A DNA stretch of 64,000 nucleotides from Vicinamibacteraceae bacterium (GCA_012270995.1 JAAXHG010000122.1:72841-136840), one strand, 5' to 3'. Counted from the first letter of the stretch, positions 47,136 through 56,179 are shown. Notes: generated by a model from the sequence alone, not told the origin. Made by a program: numbers and translations.

Positions 47136-47576
47136 ATGAGTAAGCGAGCCATGATCATCACGGGAGTCGGCTTTGTCGTCGCGGCAATCGCGGTGACGGT
47201 GCCCCTGGTAGCTCACCACGCTTTCGGCGCCGAGTTCGATCCCAACCGTCCCCTGCTGCTGAAGGGCCCGGTCGTCAAGGTCGAGTGGGTCAATCCGCAC
47301 ACCTGGATTCACATGGAGCACACCGAGGAAGACGGCACGAAGCACGTCTGGATGGTCGAGGGCGGCACGCCCAACACCCTGCTGCGCCGCGGCCTCTCCC
47401 GGGACGACCTGCTTCCCGGCACGGTCATCATCGTCGACGGTTACCAGAGCAAGGACCGCTCACGGCGCGCGAACGGCCGTGACGTCACGTTCGAGGACGG
47501 CAGCAAGATCTTCATGGGCTCCTCGGGCACCGGCGCGCCGCGCGACGGCCGCGACCCGACCGAGCCGCCTCGGTAG
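47136..47576 (+). CDS. DUF6152-like secreted small protein
   Basis: 146 residues. Signal segment MIITGVGFVVAAIAVTVPLVA, then the family opening HHAFGAEFDPNRPLLLKGPVVKVEWVNPHTWIHMEHT. A small beta-barrel-like core follows (HVWMVEGGTPNTLLRRGLSRDDLLPGTVIIVDGYQ) with a polar C-terminal tail. Proteins of this type often neighbour members of the secreted family found here. Function unknown; the conserved HH after the signal peptide could bind metal. A TAGAGT -10-like box sits about 50 bases upstream, so it may also have its own promoter. Confidence 0.8.
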   Translation: MSKRAMIITGVGFVVAAIAVTVPLVAHHAFGAEFDPNRPLLLKGPVVKVEWVNPHTWIHMEHTEEDGTKHVWMVEGGTPNTLLRRGLSRDDLLPGTVIIVDGYQSKDRSRRANGRDVTFEDGSKIFMGSSGTGAPRDGRDPTEPPR

Positions 47577-47605
47577 CTGGGAATCCAGCGAAAGGCGTCA
47601 AGCCG

Positions 47606-47635
47606 CTCACCGCGCGCCTCTTGGGTCGCGGTGAG
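47606..47635 (+). terminator. 9-bp hairpin after the DUF6152 gene
   Basis: CTCACCGCG / CGCGGTGAG with a 12-base loop, 30 bases after the stop. No T-run follows; the stronger terminator lies 30 bases further. Confidence 0.35.
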
Positions 47636-47652
47636 TCGGTTCGCGTTTCGCT

Positions 47653-49218
47653 TCAGCCTTCCCGACGCCTCAGGCGCGCCGCGTGGCGCCTGAGGCGTTT
47701 TGCCGTTGGTGCGAGGGAAGAAGCGGCGGAGAACAGGCCGCCCAGCAGCAGCACGATCACGACGACGTCCCACAAGGGTCGCCGGTGGTAGAAGCCGGGG
47801 AAGTCGAGGCGATGGAGGCCGCGGTAGAGCCAGCGGTCGATCCGGCTCCGGCGCTGTTCGCGGTGGACGATCCGTCCGAGTGACGGACTGAGGTAGATCC
47901 AGGTGGCGGCCGGGTCGTCGAAGCGCAGTCGCAGGACGGGCAGCGGCAAGCGGCGATGCCGGCGGTCTTCGTAGTAGGCGTCGTAGTCGTCGAGTTCGAC
48001 CGCGTCGACGAGGTTCGATTCAGGCATCGCCGCTTTCGCCGCGGCAAGAAGTTCGGAACGGCTGAAACGCCGCCCTGTTCCGCCGTTGAGCGTGACGAGC
48101 CGGTGCTCGAAGGGTTGCACCACGGCCTGGAACGACAGGGGACCACCGGCATCGGCCGCCCCGCCGTAGCCGGCGCCGTTGCCCGACGACGGCGGACGGT
48201 AGGCGAGCACGAGTGGTTCACCCGCGAACTGGAGGAACTCGACTTCGCGCGGCGGGAAGCTGGTTGAAACGGACTCCAGGGCGGTCCGGATCGAGGCCAG
48301 ATCCGGTTGGTCGAGGGCGCTCCTTCCTCCCGCGACCGCGGAGTGCTGGGCCGAACCGGTCGTGCGCCCCGCCTGCCAGCCGAAAGGGTCCATCGACAGT
48401 GCGCCGCTCAGGACCCAGGTGAGGGCGGCGGCGCCGAAGACCAGACCGCTGTAGTGATGCCAGCGCATGATGCCCGTGTAGGGCGAGCGCTTCCGCCGGG
48501 TCAGACGGATCACGCCGACGGCGAGGCCGGAGAGGGTCAGGACGCAGCCGGCGGCGGACGCCCAGACGATCAACTGGTACCAGAGCGTCGAGTGGGAACG
48601 CAGCGGCGTGAAGTAGAGCCAGTGGAACACCGCGCCGGCAGTGCCCCAGAAACGAGAGCCGGGCGTCGTTTCCATGACCACTTCGGCGGTGCGATCGGAG
48701 ACGTAGAGCACGTCGCCGCCGGCATGGATGCGGTGGACGGGAAACAGGGGCCCGATCTGCAAGGTCCATTGGTCGGGGCGGATGAGAAGCCGGTCGTAGC
48801 CAGGTGGGGGCGGGGCGCCGCCAGCGACCGGTTGGCGCGCGAACTGCGCGGCAATCAGAGTTGCCTGATCCTCGGAGAGCTGCAGCATCTGGCTACCGGT
48901 GTCCGCGTAGACCGCGGTCCAGCCGGCGGACGTGCGAAACCGGTAGATCGGTCGATCGCCGGCCATGCCGAGCCGAAGCTGGAGGATCTCCGCCGCGCCC
49001 GCCTCCAGGCGGGCCGCGGCCGCCGCGCGCCCCGGATCGACCGCCACGGCCTCCAGGTCGAGCGGCGGCAGGCGGTTCAGGCGATCACCGGGCTCGAGCG
49101 CGGGCATCCGCGCGTACATCATGACCAGCGCGGATGCGAACCACACCACGAACAGCAGGTTGCCGGCGATGCCGAACCAGCGGTGGAGAAAGACGAGGGC
49201 ACGCCGCACGCCGGTCAT
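47653..49218 (-). CDS. PepSY-type membrane protein
   Basis: 521 residues with about four transmembrane helices: LVFLHRWFGIAGNLLFVVWFASALVMM (about 8-34), LIVWASAAGCVLTLSGLAVGVIRL (about 210-235), HHYSGLVFGAAALTWVLSGAL, and VVVIVLLLGGLFSAASS near the end. The first helix with HRW and a later helix with HHYSG are the pattern of PepSY-associated membrane proteins, thought to act in siderophore-iron reduction or as heme/quinone-linked redox partners. Large periplasmic loops lie between helices. Its last codons contain the terminator of the opposite gene. A cytochrome lipoprotein gene is 16 bases upstream, on the same strand. Confidence 0.75.
   Translation of the reverse strand: MTGVRRALVFLHRWFGIAGNLLFVVWFASALVMMYARMPALEPGDRLNRLPPLDLEAVAVDPGRAAAAARLEAGAAEILQLRLGMAGDRPIYRFRTSAGWTAVYADTGSQMLQLSEDQATLIAAQFARQPVAGGAPPPPGYDRLLIRPDQWTLQIGPLFPVHRIHAGGDVLYVSDRTAEVVMETTPGSRFWGTAGAVFHWLYFTPLRSHSTLWYQLIVWASAAGCVLTLSGLAVGVIRLTRRKRSPYTGIMRWHHYSGLVFGAAALTWVLSGALSMDPFGWQAGRTTGSAQHSAVAGGRSALDQPDLASIRTALESVSTSFPPREVEFLQFAGEPLVLAYRPPSSGNGAGYGGAADAGGPLSFQAVVQPFEHRLVTLNGGTGRRFSRSELLAAAKAAMPESNLVDAVELDDYDAYYEDRRHRRLPLPVLRLRFDDPAATWIYLSPSLGRIVHREQRRSRIDRWLYRGLHRLDFPGFYHRRPLWDVVVIVLLLGGLFSAASSLAPTAKRLRRHAARLRRREG
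47665..47701 (+). terminator. Strong terminator inside the 3' end of the opposing PepSY gene
   Basis: Perfect 13-bp stem (ACGCCTCAGGCGC / GCGCCTGAGGCGT) with an 8-base loop and TTTT on the plus strand, 90 bases after the DUF6152 stop. It lies within codons of the minus-strand PepSY gene (C-terminal Arg-rich residues). Confidence 0.8.
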
Positions 49219-49234
49219 CCTCCGTGTGGTGGTG

Positions 49235-49714
49235 CTACTGGCGGAATCGGTTCGGGTCGTTGGCCCAGTACTGCGCGTGGCAGCCGGCGCAGGCGAAGTA
49301 GATCTGCTCGCCGATGTCGAAGATGCCCTGGACGTCCTGGGCGTTGGCCGCCTGCATCGCCGCGTCGCCGGCGTCGATCAGATCCCGGCTCCAGCCGACC
49401 CAGTCTTCGTCGTCCAGCCTGCGCCGGTCCATCATCAGCAGGTTGCCCGACTCGGCGATCGTGACGGCGGCGTTGCGGACGAGGATCCACTCCTCGTCGG
49501 TCTCCGGCTGGATTTCGATCGTCTCCTCCGGAGTGATGATCGTGCCAGCCGACGCCCAGATGTGGTCTGCCGCCGGCTCCATGACCGAGGCCATCAGCAG
49601 CCGCGTGCCCGCGACCTCGCGAAAGGGCGGTCCCGTCTCCCCGCCGCCGCAGGCACCGAGCGCGAAAGCCATGGCGGCGGCGAACAGCGTGAACGGCTTC
49701 CGGGCGACGGTCAT
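49235..49714 (-). CDS. Monoheme c-type cytochrome lipoprotein
   Basis: 159 residues from MTVARKPFTLFAAAMAF. Lipobox FALGAC near residue 21. The only heme motif is CAGCH close to the C-terminus (about 145-149) after GEQIYFACAG; this late placement and the helical body (EEWILVRNAAVTIAESGNLLMM, GWSRDLIDAGDAAMQAANAQDVQ) resemble cytochrome c' -type four-helix proteins. It is probably a periplasmic electron carrier or gas-binding protein and may serve the adjacent PepSY membrane protein. A -10-like motif lies 9 bases before the ATG. Confidence 0.8.
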   Translation of the reverse strand: MTVARKPFTLFAAAMAFALGACGGGETGPPFREVAGTRLLMASVMEPAADHIWASAGTIITPEETIEIQPETDEEWILVRNAAVTIAESGNLLMMDRRRLDDEDWVGWSRDLIDAGDAAMQAANAQDVQGIFDIGEQIYFACAGCHAQYWANDPNRFRQ

Positions 49715-49722
49715 GACGGTGG

Positions 49723-49737
49723 CGGAGTGTAGCGGAG
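49723..49737 (-). promoter_or_regulatory. Shared CTCCGCTACACT -10-like motif
   Basis: CTCCGCTACACTCCG on the minus strand, identical over 19 bases with flanks to the site before paralog B, although the downstream genes are unrelated. TACACT would lie 12 bases before the ATG, giving a very short leader. Confidence 0.45.
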
Positions 49738-49754
49738 TCGTTGTCCCGGGCGGC

Positions 49755-50609
49755 TCAGTCCACGCGCGTCTTCCAGACCTCTCCATGCGCGGTGAGCAGC
49801 ATCGCCGTCGGCGCGGCCCAGTGAGTGCCGACGACCGTGATTCCAGTGTCGCTGAAGCGCTCGCAGAAGCTGCGCCGGGCTGCGATCGCGGCCTCACGGT
49901 CGACGTCGGCGATCGAGCACCAGTCGGGGTGGGCGCACTGACACGGATGATGCATCACGTCGCCCGAGATGACTCCCTCCTCGCTGCCGGACGAGACGGC
50001 GATGCTGCAGTGGCCGGGCGTGTGGCCCGGGGTGGGGAAGAACTGGAGTTCGGGATTGATCTCGTGGTCACAGTCGACGAGGTCGACGAGGCCGGCCTCG
50101 AACACCGGCGCCACCGAGTCGCCGAAGACGTCCCCCCAGTTGACCTCGCGCTCGTCGCGCCAGTACTCGAACTCGGGCCGCGCCATGATGTAGCGGGCGT
50201 TGGGGAACGTGGGGACCCACTCGCCGTCGACCTTCATCGTGTTCCAGCCCACGTGGTCGATGTGGAGGTGGGTGCAGACGACCAGGTCGACCTGTTCGCG
50301 GGGGAAGCCGGCGTCGCGGATCTCCTGGAGGAACGGCCCGTCGAGCTCGTTCCATGCCGGCAGGGCGCGCTTCTTGTCGTTGCCGACGCAGGTGTCGACG
50401 ACGATCTTGAGCCCCCGCGACTCGACCAGGAAGGCCTGGATGATCATCTTGAGCCGCTCGCCGCCGGGCGTCACGAAGTGCGGCTCGAGCCAGTCCAGGT
50501 CCGGCGCCAGGTTCTCGGGCGTGGCGTCCGGCAACAGGAAGGACGCCGGCACCGGGTAGTCGATCTCGATGATCGGGGTGATCGAGACGTCGCCGATCTT
50601 GATGCCCAT
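49755..50609 (-). CDS. Metallo-beta-lactamase-fold hydrolase
   Basis: 284 residues, cytosolic. The zinc-binding motif HLHIDH is at 114-119; later ligands are in TPGHTPGHCSI, ISGDVMHHP and GTHWAAPTA. The pattern fits lactonase-like or quorum-quenching MBL hydrolases (as with AiiA- or MPH-like proteins), but the exact substrate is open. It lies downstream of the hydroxyacyl-CoA lyase gene on the same strand with a 122-base gap, so cotranscription is possible. It might hydrolyse a lactone or thioester in that pathway. Confidence 0.85.
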   Translation of the reverse strand: MGIKIGDVSITPIIEIDYPVPASFLLPDATPENLAPDLDWLEPHFVTPGGERLKMIIQAFLVESRGLKIVVDTCVGNDKKRALPAWNELDGPFLQEIRDAGFPREQVDLVVCTHLHIDHVGWNTMKVDGEWVPTFPNARYIMARPEFEYWRDEREVNWGDVFGDSVAPVFEAGLVDLVDCDHEINPELQFFPTPGHTPGHCSIAVSSGSEEGVISGDVMHHPCQCAHPDWCSIADVDREAAIAARRSFCERFSDTGITVVGTHWAAPTAMLLTAHGEVWKTRVD

Positions 50610-50731
50610 GCCGTCAGAGTCTCCTCTGGATCCTGCAGGCGGCGGCCTCGCGCTCGGGCCGGGAACGCGGGCGCCATGCCCGCATCAGCCGTCGAAGCAA
50701 CCGCCTGTAGCCGAGCCTGGGCACGGAACCG

Positions 50732-52387
50732 TCAGCGGGTGAGCCAGGCGAACTTCTGCGGCTTGCGCTGCGCCTTCGGATCGATCAGCACGTTGACCAG
50801 CGCCGGCCGGTCGGAGGCGAGCGCCTCGTCGAGCGTCGGCCCGAGGTCGGCGACCTTCTCGACGCAGTAGCCCACGCCGCCGAAGGCCTCGATCACGCGC
50901 TCGTAGCGGGCGCCGAGGGTGTAGGTGGACGGCGGCAGGGGCTTGCCCGGGATGTACTCGCTGACGCCGCCGCCGATGCCGTTGTTGTTGATGACGACGA
51001 AGGTGATCGGCATCTCGTACCGGCAGGCCACCTCGACCTCCATGCCGGAGAAGCCGAAGGCGGAGTCGCCCTGGACGCAGATCGTGCGCCGGTCCGGATG
51101 GACCGCGGCCGCCGCGATCGCGAGTCCCGTGCCGACGCCCATCGTGCCGAAGGTGCCGGCGTCGAGCCGCTTGCGCGGCTCCATGTTCGGCAGCACGGTG
51201 CGCGAGATGTCCATCGTGTTCGCGCCTTCGGCGACCAGCATGTCCTGCGGCTCCAGCCGGTCGGCGATCTCGCGCAGGGCGCGGTAGTAGCCCATCGGCT
51301 CGCTGTCGTCCTCGAGCATCGCCTGCACCGCGGCCTGGTTCTGGCTCGCGCTCTCACGCAGTTGGCCCAGCCACTCGTTGTCGGCGGACAGCGTGAAGGG
51401 CTCGGCGTCGAGCGCCTCGTTGAGCTGCGCGGTTACCGCCCGCGCGTCGCCGACCATGCCGACCTCGGTCGGAACGTTCGTGCCGATCTCCTCCGCGTTG
51501 AGGTCGATCTGGAGCACCCGGACGCCCTTCCTGAAGCGCGGCGGCAGACCGAAGTGGAGGATCCAGTTGAGCCGGGCGCCGATCAGCAGGATGACGTCCG
51601 CGTTCTGGAGCGCGAAGGAGCGCGCCGGCGAGATCAGGTGGGGATCGTCATCGGAGACGACGCCCTTGCCCATCGGCGTCGGCAGCACGGGGAGGTTCGT
51701 GCGCTGGACGAACCGCCGTACTTCCTGCTCCGCGCGGGCGTAGGCCGCGCCCTTGCCGACGATGACCAGTGGGTTCTTCGCCTCGCGCAGCACCGCCACC
51801 GCGCGTTCGACTTCCCGCGGATCGGCGAGTGAGGTCGGCGGCTCCGGACAGCGTGGGGGTTGCTCGACGTCTTCCTCGTCGATCTGGGCGGTCAGGACGT
51901 CGTTCGTGAGGTTCAGGTAGGAGGCGCCCGGGCGGCCGTAGATCGACGTGCGGACCGCCTGCTCCACGTAGAACGGCGCCCGGTGAGCGGCGTCGATCTC
52001 GGCCGAGTACTTCGAGAACGGCCGCGCCGCCTCGACCTGGGGGCACTCCTGGAAGGCGCCCTGGCCGTTCTGGTAGCGGTCGTTGGCGCCGCCGAGCAGC
52101 ACCATCGGCCAGCAGTTCTTCTCCGCGTTGGCGAGACCGGCGATGCCGTGCACCATGCCCGGACCCGAAACGGCGAGACAGGCCCCGGGTCGCCCCGTCA
52201 GGTAGCCGACGGCGCCGGCGGCATAGCTTGCCGCCTGTTCGTTTCGGAAGCCGTAGTACCGGATCCCCGCTTGCTGGGCGGCGTGGGCTACTCCGTAGAC
52301 GGGGAAGCCGACGATGCCGAACATGTAGTCGACACCCTGCTGCTTCAGGCTCTGGGCGATCAGGGCGGCGCCGGTCGTCGTCGTCAT
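50732..52387 (-). CDS. Thiamine-diphosphate enzyme, 2-hydroxyacyl-CoA lyase / oxalyl-CoA decarboxylase family
   Basis: 551 residues. N-terminal pyrimidine-binding domain with the catalytic Glu (GFRNEQAASYAAGAVGYLTGRPG, E near 49), middle domain with GARLNWILHFGLPPRF, and a pyrophosphate domain with GDSAFGFSGMEVEVACRYE..VVINNNGIGGG. The middle-domain stretch matches human HACL1 as I recall it far better than oxalyl-CoA decarboxylase, so cleavage of a 2-hydroxyacyl-CoA to an aldehyde plus formyl-CoA is favoured. It overlaps the CoA-transferase stop by 4 bases, which fits activation of a hydroxyacid before cleavage. Confidence 0.85.
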   Translation of the reverse strand: MTTTTGAALIAQSLKQQGVDYMFGIVGFPVYGVAHAAQQAGIRYYGFRNEQAASYAAGAVGYLTGRPGACLAVSGPGMVHGIAGLANAEKNCWPMVLLGGANDRYQNGQGAFQECPQVEAARPFSKYSAEIDAAHRAPFYVEQAVRTSIYGRPGASYLNLTNDVLTAQIDEEDVEQPPRCPEPPTSLADPREVERAVAVLREAKNPLVIVGKGAAYARAEQEVRRFVQRTNLPVLPTPMGKGVVSDDDPHLISPARSFALQNADVILLIGARLNWILHFGLPPRFRKGVRVLQIDLNAEEIGTNVPTEVGMVGDARAVTAQLNEALDAEPFTLSADNEWLGQLRESASQNQAAVQAMLEDDSEPMGYYRALREIADRLEPQDMLVAEGANTMDISRTVLPNMEPRKRLDAGTFGTMGVGTGLAIAAAAVHPDRRTICVQGDSAFGFSGMEVEVACRYEMPITFVVINNNGIGGGVSEYIPGKPLPPSTYTLGARYERVIEAFGGVGYCVEKVADLGPTLDEALASDRPALVNVLIDPKAQRKPQKFAWLTR

Positions 52388-53625
52388 CTCGTATGGGTCT
52401 CCTGGCCGTCGGCGACGGGTGTTGGCGCCGCGCCCAGCACACCGTCCTCGCGCAGCCGGTCGATTTCTGGTTGGGAGAGATTCAGTTCACCGGCCAGGAC
52501 GCTGTCCGTGTGGCGGCCCAGAAGCGGCGCCGCCTCGATCTCGACCTGGCTGTCGCTGAGGTTCATCGGCGAGCCGAGGACCTTGACCGGCCCCCTGACC
52601 TCGTGCTCGACCGTGTGGACGAAGCCGCGCTCGAGCAGGTGCGGGTCGGCGAACAGATCGAGTGTGTCGAGGACCGCGCTGGCCGGCACTCCGGCCGCGC
52701 CCAGGATCGCCATGGCCTCGTGCTTCGTGTGGCGGCCGGTCCACTCGGCGATCGCTTCGGACAGTTCGTCACTGTTCTGGTGCCTCAGCTTCGGCGTGGC
52801 GTAGCGCTCGTCGTCGGCGAGGTCCTGGCGATCGATCGCCTTGCAGAGCGCCCGCCACATCCGGTCGTTGACCACCAGCATGTAGACGTAGTCGTTGGGG
52901 CCGAAGGGCTTGCACGGGTACATGTTCATCATCGCGCCGCGGCCGGAGCCGCTGCGCGGGGCGGCCTTCTCGCCGAACGCTCCCCCTATCGCGATCGCGG
53001 TGCGCATGAACCAGGTCACGCCCTCCTGCATCGACATCTCGACCAGTTGGCCCTTGCCGGTGCGCAGCTTGTTGGCGTGGGCCGCGCACAGCGCCAAGGC
53101 CATCATCACCCCGGTGCCGCAGTCGCCGATCGTCGTGCCGGGGCGAAGCGGCGGCCCGTCCGGGTCGCCCGTGATCGACATCGCGCCGCCCGCCGCCTGG
53201 GCCACCGGGTCGAAGCACTTGTAGTCGCTGTAGGGCCCGCTACCACCGAACCCCTTGATCCGGCCGTAGATCACTTCGGGGTGGACCTCGCGCAGCGAGT
53301 CGTAGTCGAGGCGCAGCTTCTCGACCACGCCCGGACCGAAGTTCTCGATCAGGATGTCGAACCGCGGCGCCAGCTTCAGCAGCAGGTCGCGCCCTTCGTC
53401 GGAGGCGAGATTGATCGCGATGCTGCGTTTGTTGCTGTTCCAGTTGAGGAAGTACTCGGAGTCGTCCGTGCCGCGTCCGCCGGCCAGACCACGCCCCGGA
53501 TCGCCGGTGTCGGGGCGCTCCACCTTGATCACGTCGGCGCCGAGCCAGGCCAAGGCCTGGGTACACGAAGTTCCGGCTTCGTACTGCGTCAGATCGAGAA
53601 TGCGCAGACCGTCGAGTGCTGGCAT
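52384..53625 (-). CDS. Class III (CaiB/BaiF) CoA-transferase
   Basis: 413 residues. It moves CoA from an acyl-CoA donor (possibly formyl-CoA or succinyl-CoA) to an acid. Landmarks: LDGLRILDLTQYEAGTSCTQALAWLGADVIKVERPD (4-39), FLNWNSNKRSIAINL, ENFGPGVVEKLRLDYDSL, GFGGSGPYSDYKCFDPVAQAAGG, and the likely catalytic Asp in TIGDCGTGVMMALAL. GGAGGG lies upstream of the ATG, and the stop overlaps the lyase start (ATGA). Together the two genes could activate and cleave a 2-hydroxy acid. Confidence 0.9.
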   Translation of the reverse strand: MPALDGLRILDLTQYEAGTSCTQALAWLGADVIKVERPDTGDPGRGLAGGRGTDDSEYFLNWNSNKRSIAINLASDEGRDLLLKLAPRFDILIENFGPGVVEKLRLDYDSLREVHPEVIYGRIKGFGGSGPYSDYKCFDPVAQAAGGAMSITGDPDGPPLRPGTTIGDCGTGVMMALALCAAHANKLRTGKGQLVEMSMQEGVTWFMRTAIAIGGAFGEKAAPRSGSGRGAMMNMYPCKPFGPNDYVYMLVVNDRMWRALCKAIDRQDLADDERYATPKLRHQNSDELSEAIAEWTGRHTKHEAMAILGAAGVPASAVLDTLDLFADPHLLERGFVHTVEHEVRGPVKVLGSPMNLSDSQVEIEAAPLLGRHTDSVLAGELNLSQPEIDRLREDGVLGAAPTPVADGQETHTR

Positions 53626-53753
53626 GGATTGCCCTCCTGGCTGTGCCTTGCGGGCGCAACGATAACCCGGTTTCCGGCTCGGCGCGGACGGGCCCGGGAA
53701 GGCCGCGGAGAGCGGACGATAGGCTCCGGCGCAACTTCCGGGAGGGATGTCGG

Positions 53754-55799
53754 ATGCGGATGGAAGGGCGATTCTCCGGAGTGGTCCGGGTTCTGGTTGC
53801 GGTAACCGCCTTGCTGGCGGTGGCGCTGGCCGGAAGTGCCCAAGACGCCTCGACCGTCGAGTGGCCGGCCTTCGGAAACGGCCCTGACAACACGAAGTAC
53901 TCTGCCCTCGACCAGATCGACCGGTCGAACTTCCACCAGCTCCAGGTGGCCTGGGAATGGGAGTCCCCGTCGACCGCCGTCGCCGAGGCGAACCCGGGGG
54001 TCAAGCCGGGCCAGTTCAAGCCGGTTCCGATCATGCTGGACGGCGTGCTCTATGTTGCCACCGAGGTGGCCCAGGCCGCGGCCATCGACGCGGCCACCGG
54101 TGAGACCCTCTGGTCGTACGATCCCGAGTCCTGGCGCGCCGGCCGGCCCGCGAACGTCGGCTTCCAGCATCGCGGCGTGGCCGCGTGGCGCGGTCCGGTT
54201 GAACGGGATGGCCGCAGTCGTGACGAGATCCGGATCTTCCTGCCCACGCACGACCGCCGCCTGATCGCGCTCGACGGCGTAACCGGGGAGCCCGTCGGCG
54301 GTTTCGGCAACGGCGGCCAGGTCGATTTGCTGACCGAGCGGGGCATGGTGGACTTTGGACGCCGGGTCAACCCGCGCGCCATCACCCACAGCTCGCCGCC
54401 GGCGATCGTCGGCGACACGGTCGTCGTCGGCTCGGTCGTCAGCGACGGGCCATTGCGCCAGGCCGCGCCGCCCGGCCATGTCCGCGGCTACGACGTGCGC
54501 ACCGGCGAGCTGAAGTGGATCTTCCACACCATCCCGCGGGAGGGCGAGTACGGAGTCGACACCTGGGAGAACGAATCCTGGAAGTACAGCGGCAACACGA
54601 ACGTCTGGAACATGATGACCGTCGACGAGGAACTCGGCTACATCTACCTGCCGGTGTCGACGCCGACGAACGACTTCTACGGCGGCCACCGGCTCGGAGA
54701 CAACCTGTTCGCCGAGAGCATCGTCTGCCTCGACGCCGGTACCGGCGAGCGCGTCTGGCATTTCCAGGCCGTTCACCACGGTCTCTGGGACTACGACTTC
54801 CCGACGCCGCCGCAGCTCGTCGACATCACGGTGGACGGCAGGAAGATCAAGGCTCTCGCGCAGGTCTCCAAGCAGGGTTTCACCTACGTCTTCGACCGGG
54901 TGACCGGCGAAGAGGTGTGGCCGATCGAGGAACGGCCGGTGCCGGAGTCCGACGTCCCGGGCGAGCGGGCGTCGCCGACCCAGCCGTTTCCCACGAAGCC
55001 GCTGGCCTTCGATCGCCAGGGGGTCGGCGAGGACGACCTGATCGACCTGACGCCCGAACTGTTGGCCGAGGCGAAGGAGATCGCCTCCGGGTTCCGGATG
55101 GGGCCGCTGTTCACGCCGCCGAGTACGGGTACCGGCGTTCTCATGCTGCCGAGCGCGGGCGGCGGGGCGAACTGGCCGGGCGCGGCGGTCGATCCGGAGA
55201 CCGGCGTCCTCTACGTCCCGTCGTCGACGACGATCAGCGTCCATCCACTGAGCAAGCCCGATCCCGCGCGCTCGAACCTGAACTACGTCGGCTCCTTCTT
55301 CGCCCCGACGGGCGGCCCGAGAGGATTGCCCCTCGTCAAGCCACCCTGGGGCCGGGTGACCGCGATCGACCTGAACACGGGCGAGCACCTGTGGATGACG
55401 CCGAACGGCCACGGCCCGAAGGACCATCCGGCGCTGGCCGGTCTCGACCTGCCGATGCTCGGGGGCGGCCGGGGCGCGCCGATGCTCACGAAGTCGCTGC
55501 TCTTCGTTACCCAGAGCCAGGGGCGGGGCAAGGACAACTCCCCACGCCTCAACGTATTCGACAAGAGGACCGGGGAGCTGCTCGGTCACGTGCCGCTGCC
55601 GGACACGGCCCACGCCAATCCGATCACCTACATGGTGGGCGGGCGGCAGTACATCGTCGTCGCCGTGGGAGGCGGTTCGTTCCTCGCCGATCTCGGGGAG
55701 ATCGCGGAGGATCCCGGCCTGAACTTCAGCGAGGAGCAGATCGCGGCGCTGGCGGCCCGGAAGACGACGCCGAAGCTGGTCGCGCTGGCGCTGCCGTGA
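53754..55799 (+). CDS. Periplasmic PQQ-dependent dehydrogenase
   Basis: 681 residues from MRMEGRFSG, with GGGAGGG 7 bases upstream. Signal peptide VLVAVTALLAVALAGSAQ. The eight-bladed quinoprotein fold is shown by WPAFGNGPDNTKYSALDQI, VAWEWESPS, DAATGETLWSYDP, GWHFQ-type docking motif VWHFQAVHHGLWDYDFPT, and RVTGEEVWPIEERPVPES. It oxidises an alcohol, sugar or polyol at PQQ. The cytochrome domain of quinohemoproteins is absent, so electrons go to a separate carrier. It heads an operon with CHY finger, amidohydrolases and Rieske protein. No PQQ synthesis genes are present here. Confidence 0.9.
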   Translation: MRMEGRFSGVVRVLVAVTALLAVALAGSAQDASTVEWPAFGNGPDNTKYSALDQIDRSNFHQLQVAWEWESPSTAVAEANPGVKPGQFKPVPIMLDGVLYVATEVAQAAAIDAATGETLWSYDPESWRAGRPANVGFQHRGVAAWRGPVERDGRSRDEIRIFLPTHDRRLIALDGVTGEPVGGFGNGGQVDLLTERGMVDFGRRVNPRAITHSSPPAIVGDTVVVGSVVSDGPLRQAAPPGHVRGYDVRTGELKWIFHTIPREGEYGVDTWENESWKYSGNTNVWNMMTVDEELGYIYLPVSTPTNDFYGGHRLGDNLFAESIVCLDAGTGERVWHFQAVHHGLWDYDFPTPPQLVDITVDGRKIKALAQVSKQGFTYVFDRVTGEEVWPIEERPVPESDVPGERASPTQPFPTKPLAFDRQGVGEDDLIDLTPELLAEAKEIASGFRMGPLFTPPSTGTGVLMLPSAGGGANWPGAAVDPETGVLYVPSSTTISVHPLSKPDPARSNLNYVGSFFAPTGGPRGLPLVKPPWGRVTAIDLNTGEHLWMTPNGHGPKDHPALAGLDLPMLGGGRGAPMLTKSLLFVTQSQGRGKDNSPRLNVFDKRTGELLGHVPLPDTAHANPITYMVGGRQYIVVAVGGGSFLADLGEIAEDPGLNFSEEQIAALAARKTTPKLVALALP

Positions 55800-56179
55800 C
55801 GGTCGAGTTGGCGTCAAGGTTGGCTGATGCTGCGGCCCCGAGACCGCGGCCGGTCGTCCACGGCGTCAGAGCGGACGCGCAGACCCGCTGCGCCCATTAC
55901 CACGGCCCGACCGACGTGATCGCCATGCGATTCAAGTGTTGCGGCGAGTGGTTTCCGTGCATCGAGTGCCACCGGGAAGTGGCCGGCCATGAAGTAGAGG
56001 TCTGGCCGCTGGCCGAGCGCGATCGGGAGGCCGTCCTGTGCGGAGTCTGCGGCCGCAGGCTCGCGATCACCGAGTACCTGGGATGCGAGGCGACTTGCCC
56101 CGGTTGCGACGCGGCCTTCAATCCGGGGTGCTCGAACCACTGGCACTTCTACTTTGAGCTGGGCGATTCCGAGCCATGA
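55796..56179 (+). CDS. CHY zinc-finger protein
   Basis: 127 residues from a GTG that overlaps the previous stop (GTGA). Zinc-binding pattern: RCAHYHGPTDVIAMRFKCCGEWFPCIECHRE (about 33-63), VLCGVCGRRL, CEATCPGCDAAFNPGCSNHWHFYFE. This is the CHY-type finger of Hot13-like proteins, which bind zinc and help disulfide or metal handling. Being embedded and coupled in the operon suggests it services one of the partners, perhaps metal loading of the amidohydrolases; that is inference. Its stop overlaps the next ATG. Confidence 0.85.
   Translation: MTVELASRLADAAAPRPRPVVHGVRADAQTRCAHYHGPTDVIAMRFKCCGEWFPCIECHREVAGHEVEVWPLAERDREAVLCGVCGRRLAITEYLGCEATCPGCDAAFNPGCSNHWHFYFELGDSEP

Noticed and set aside
50732..52387. 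Oxalyl-CoA decarboxylase as the specific call
   Set aside because: The middle-domain GARLNWILHFGLPPRF stretch fits 2-hydroxyacyl-CoA lyase better; only the family was retained.
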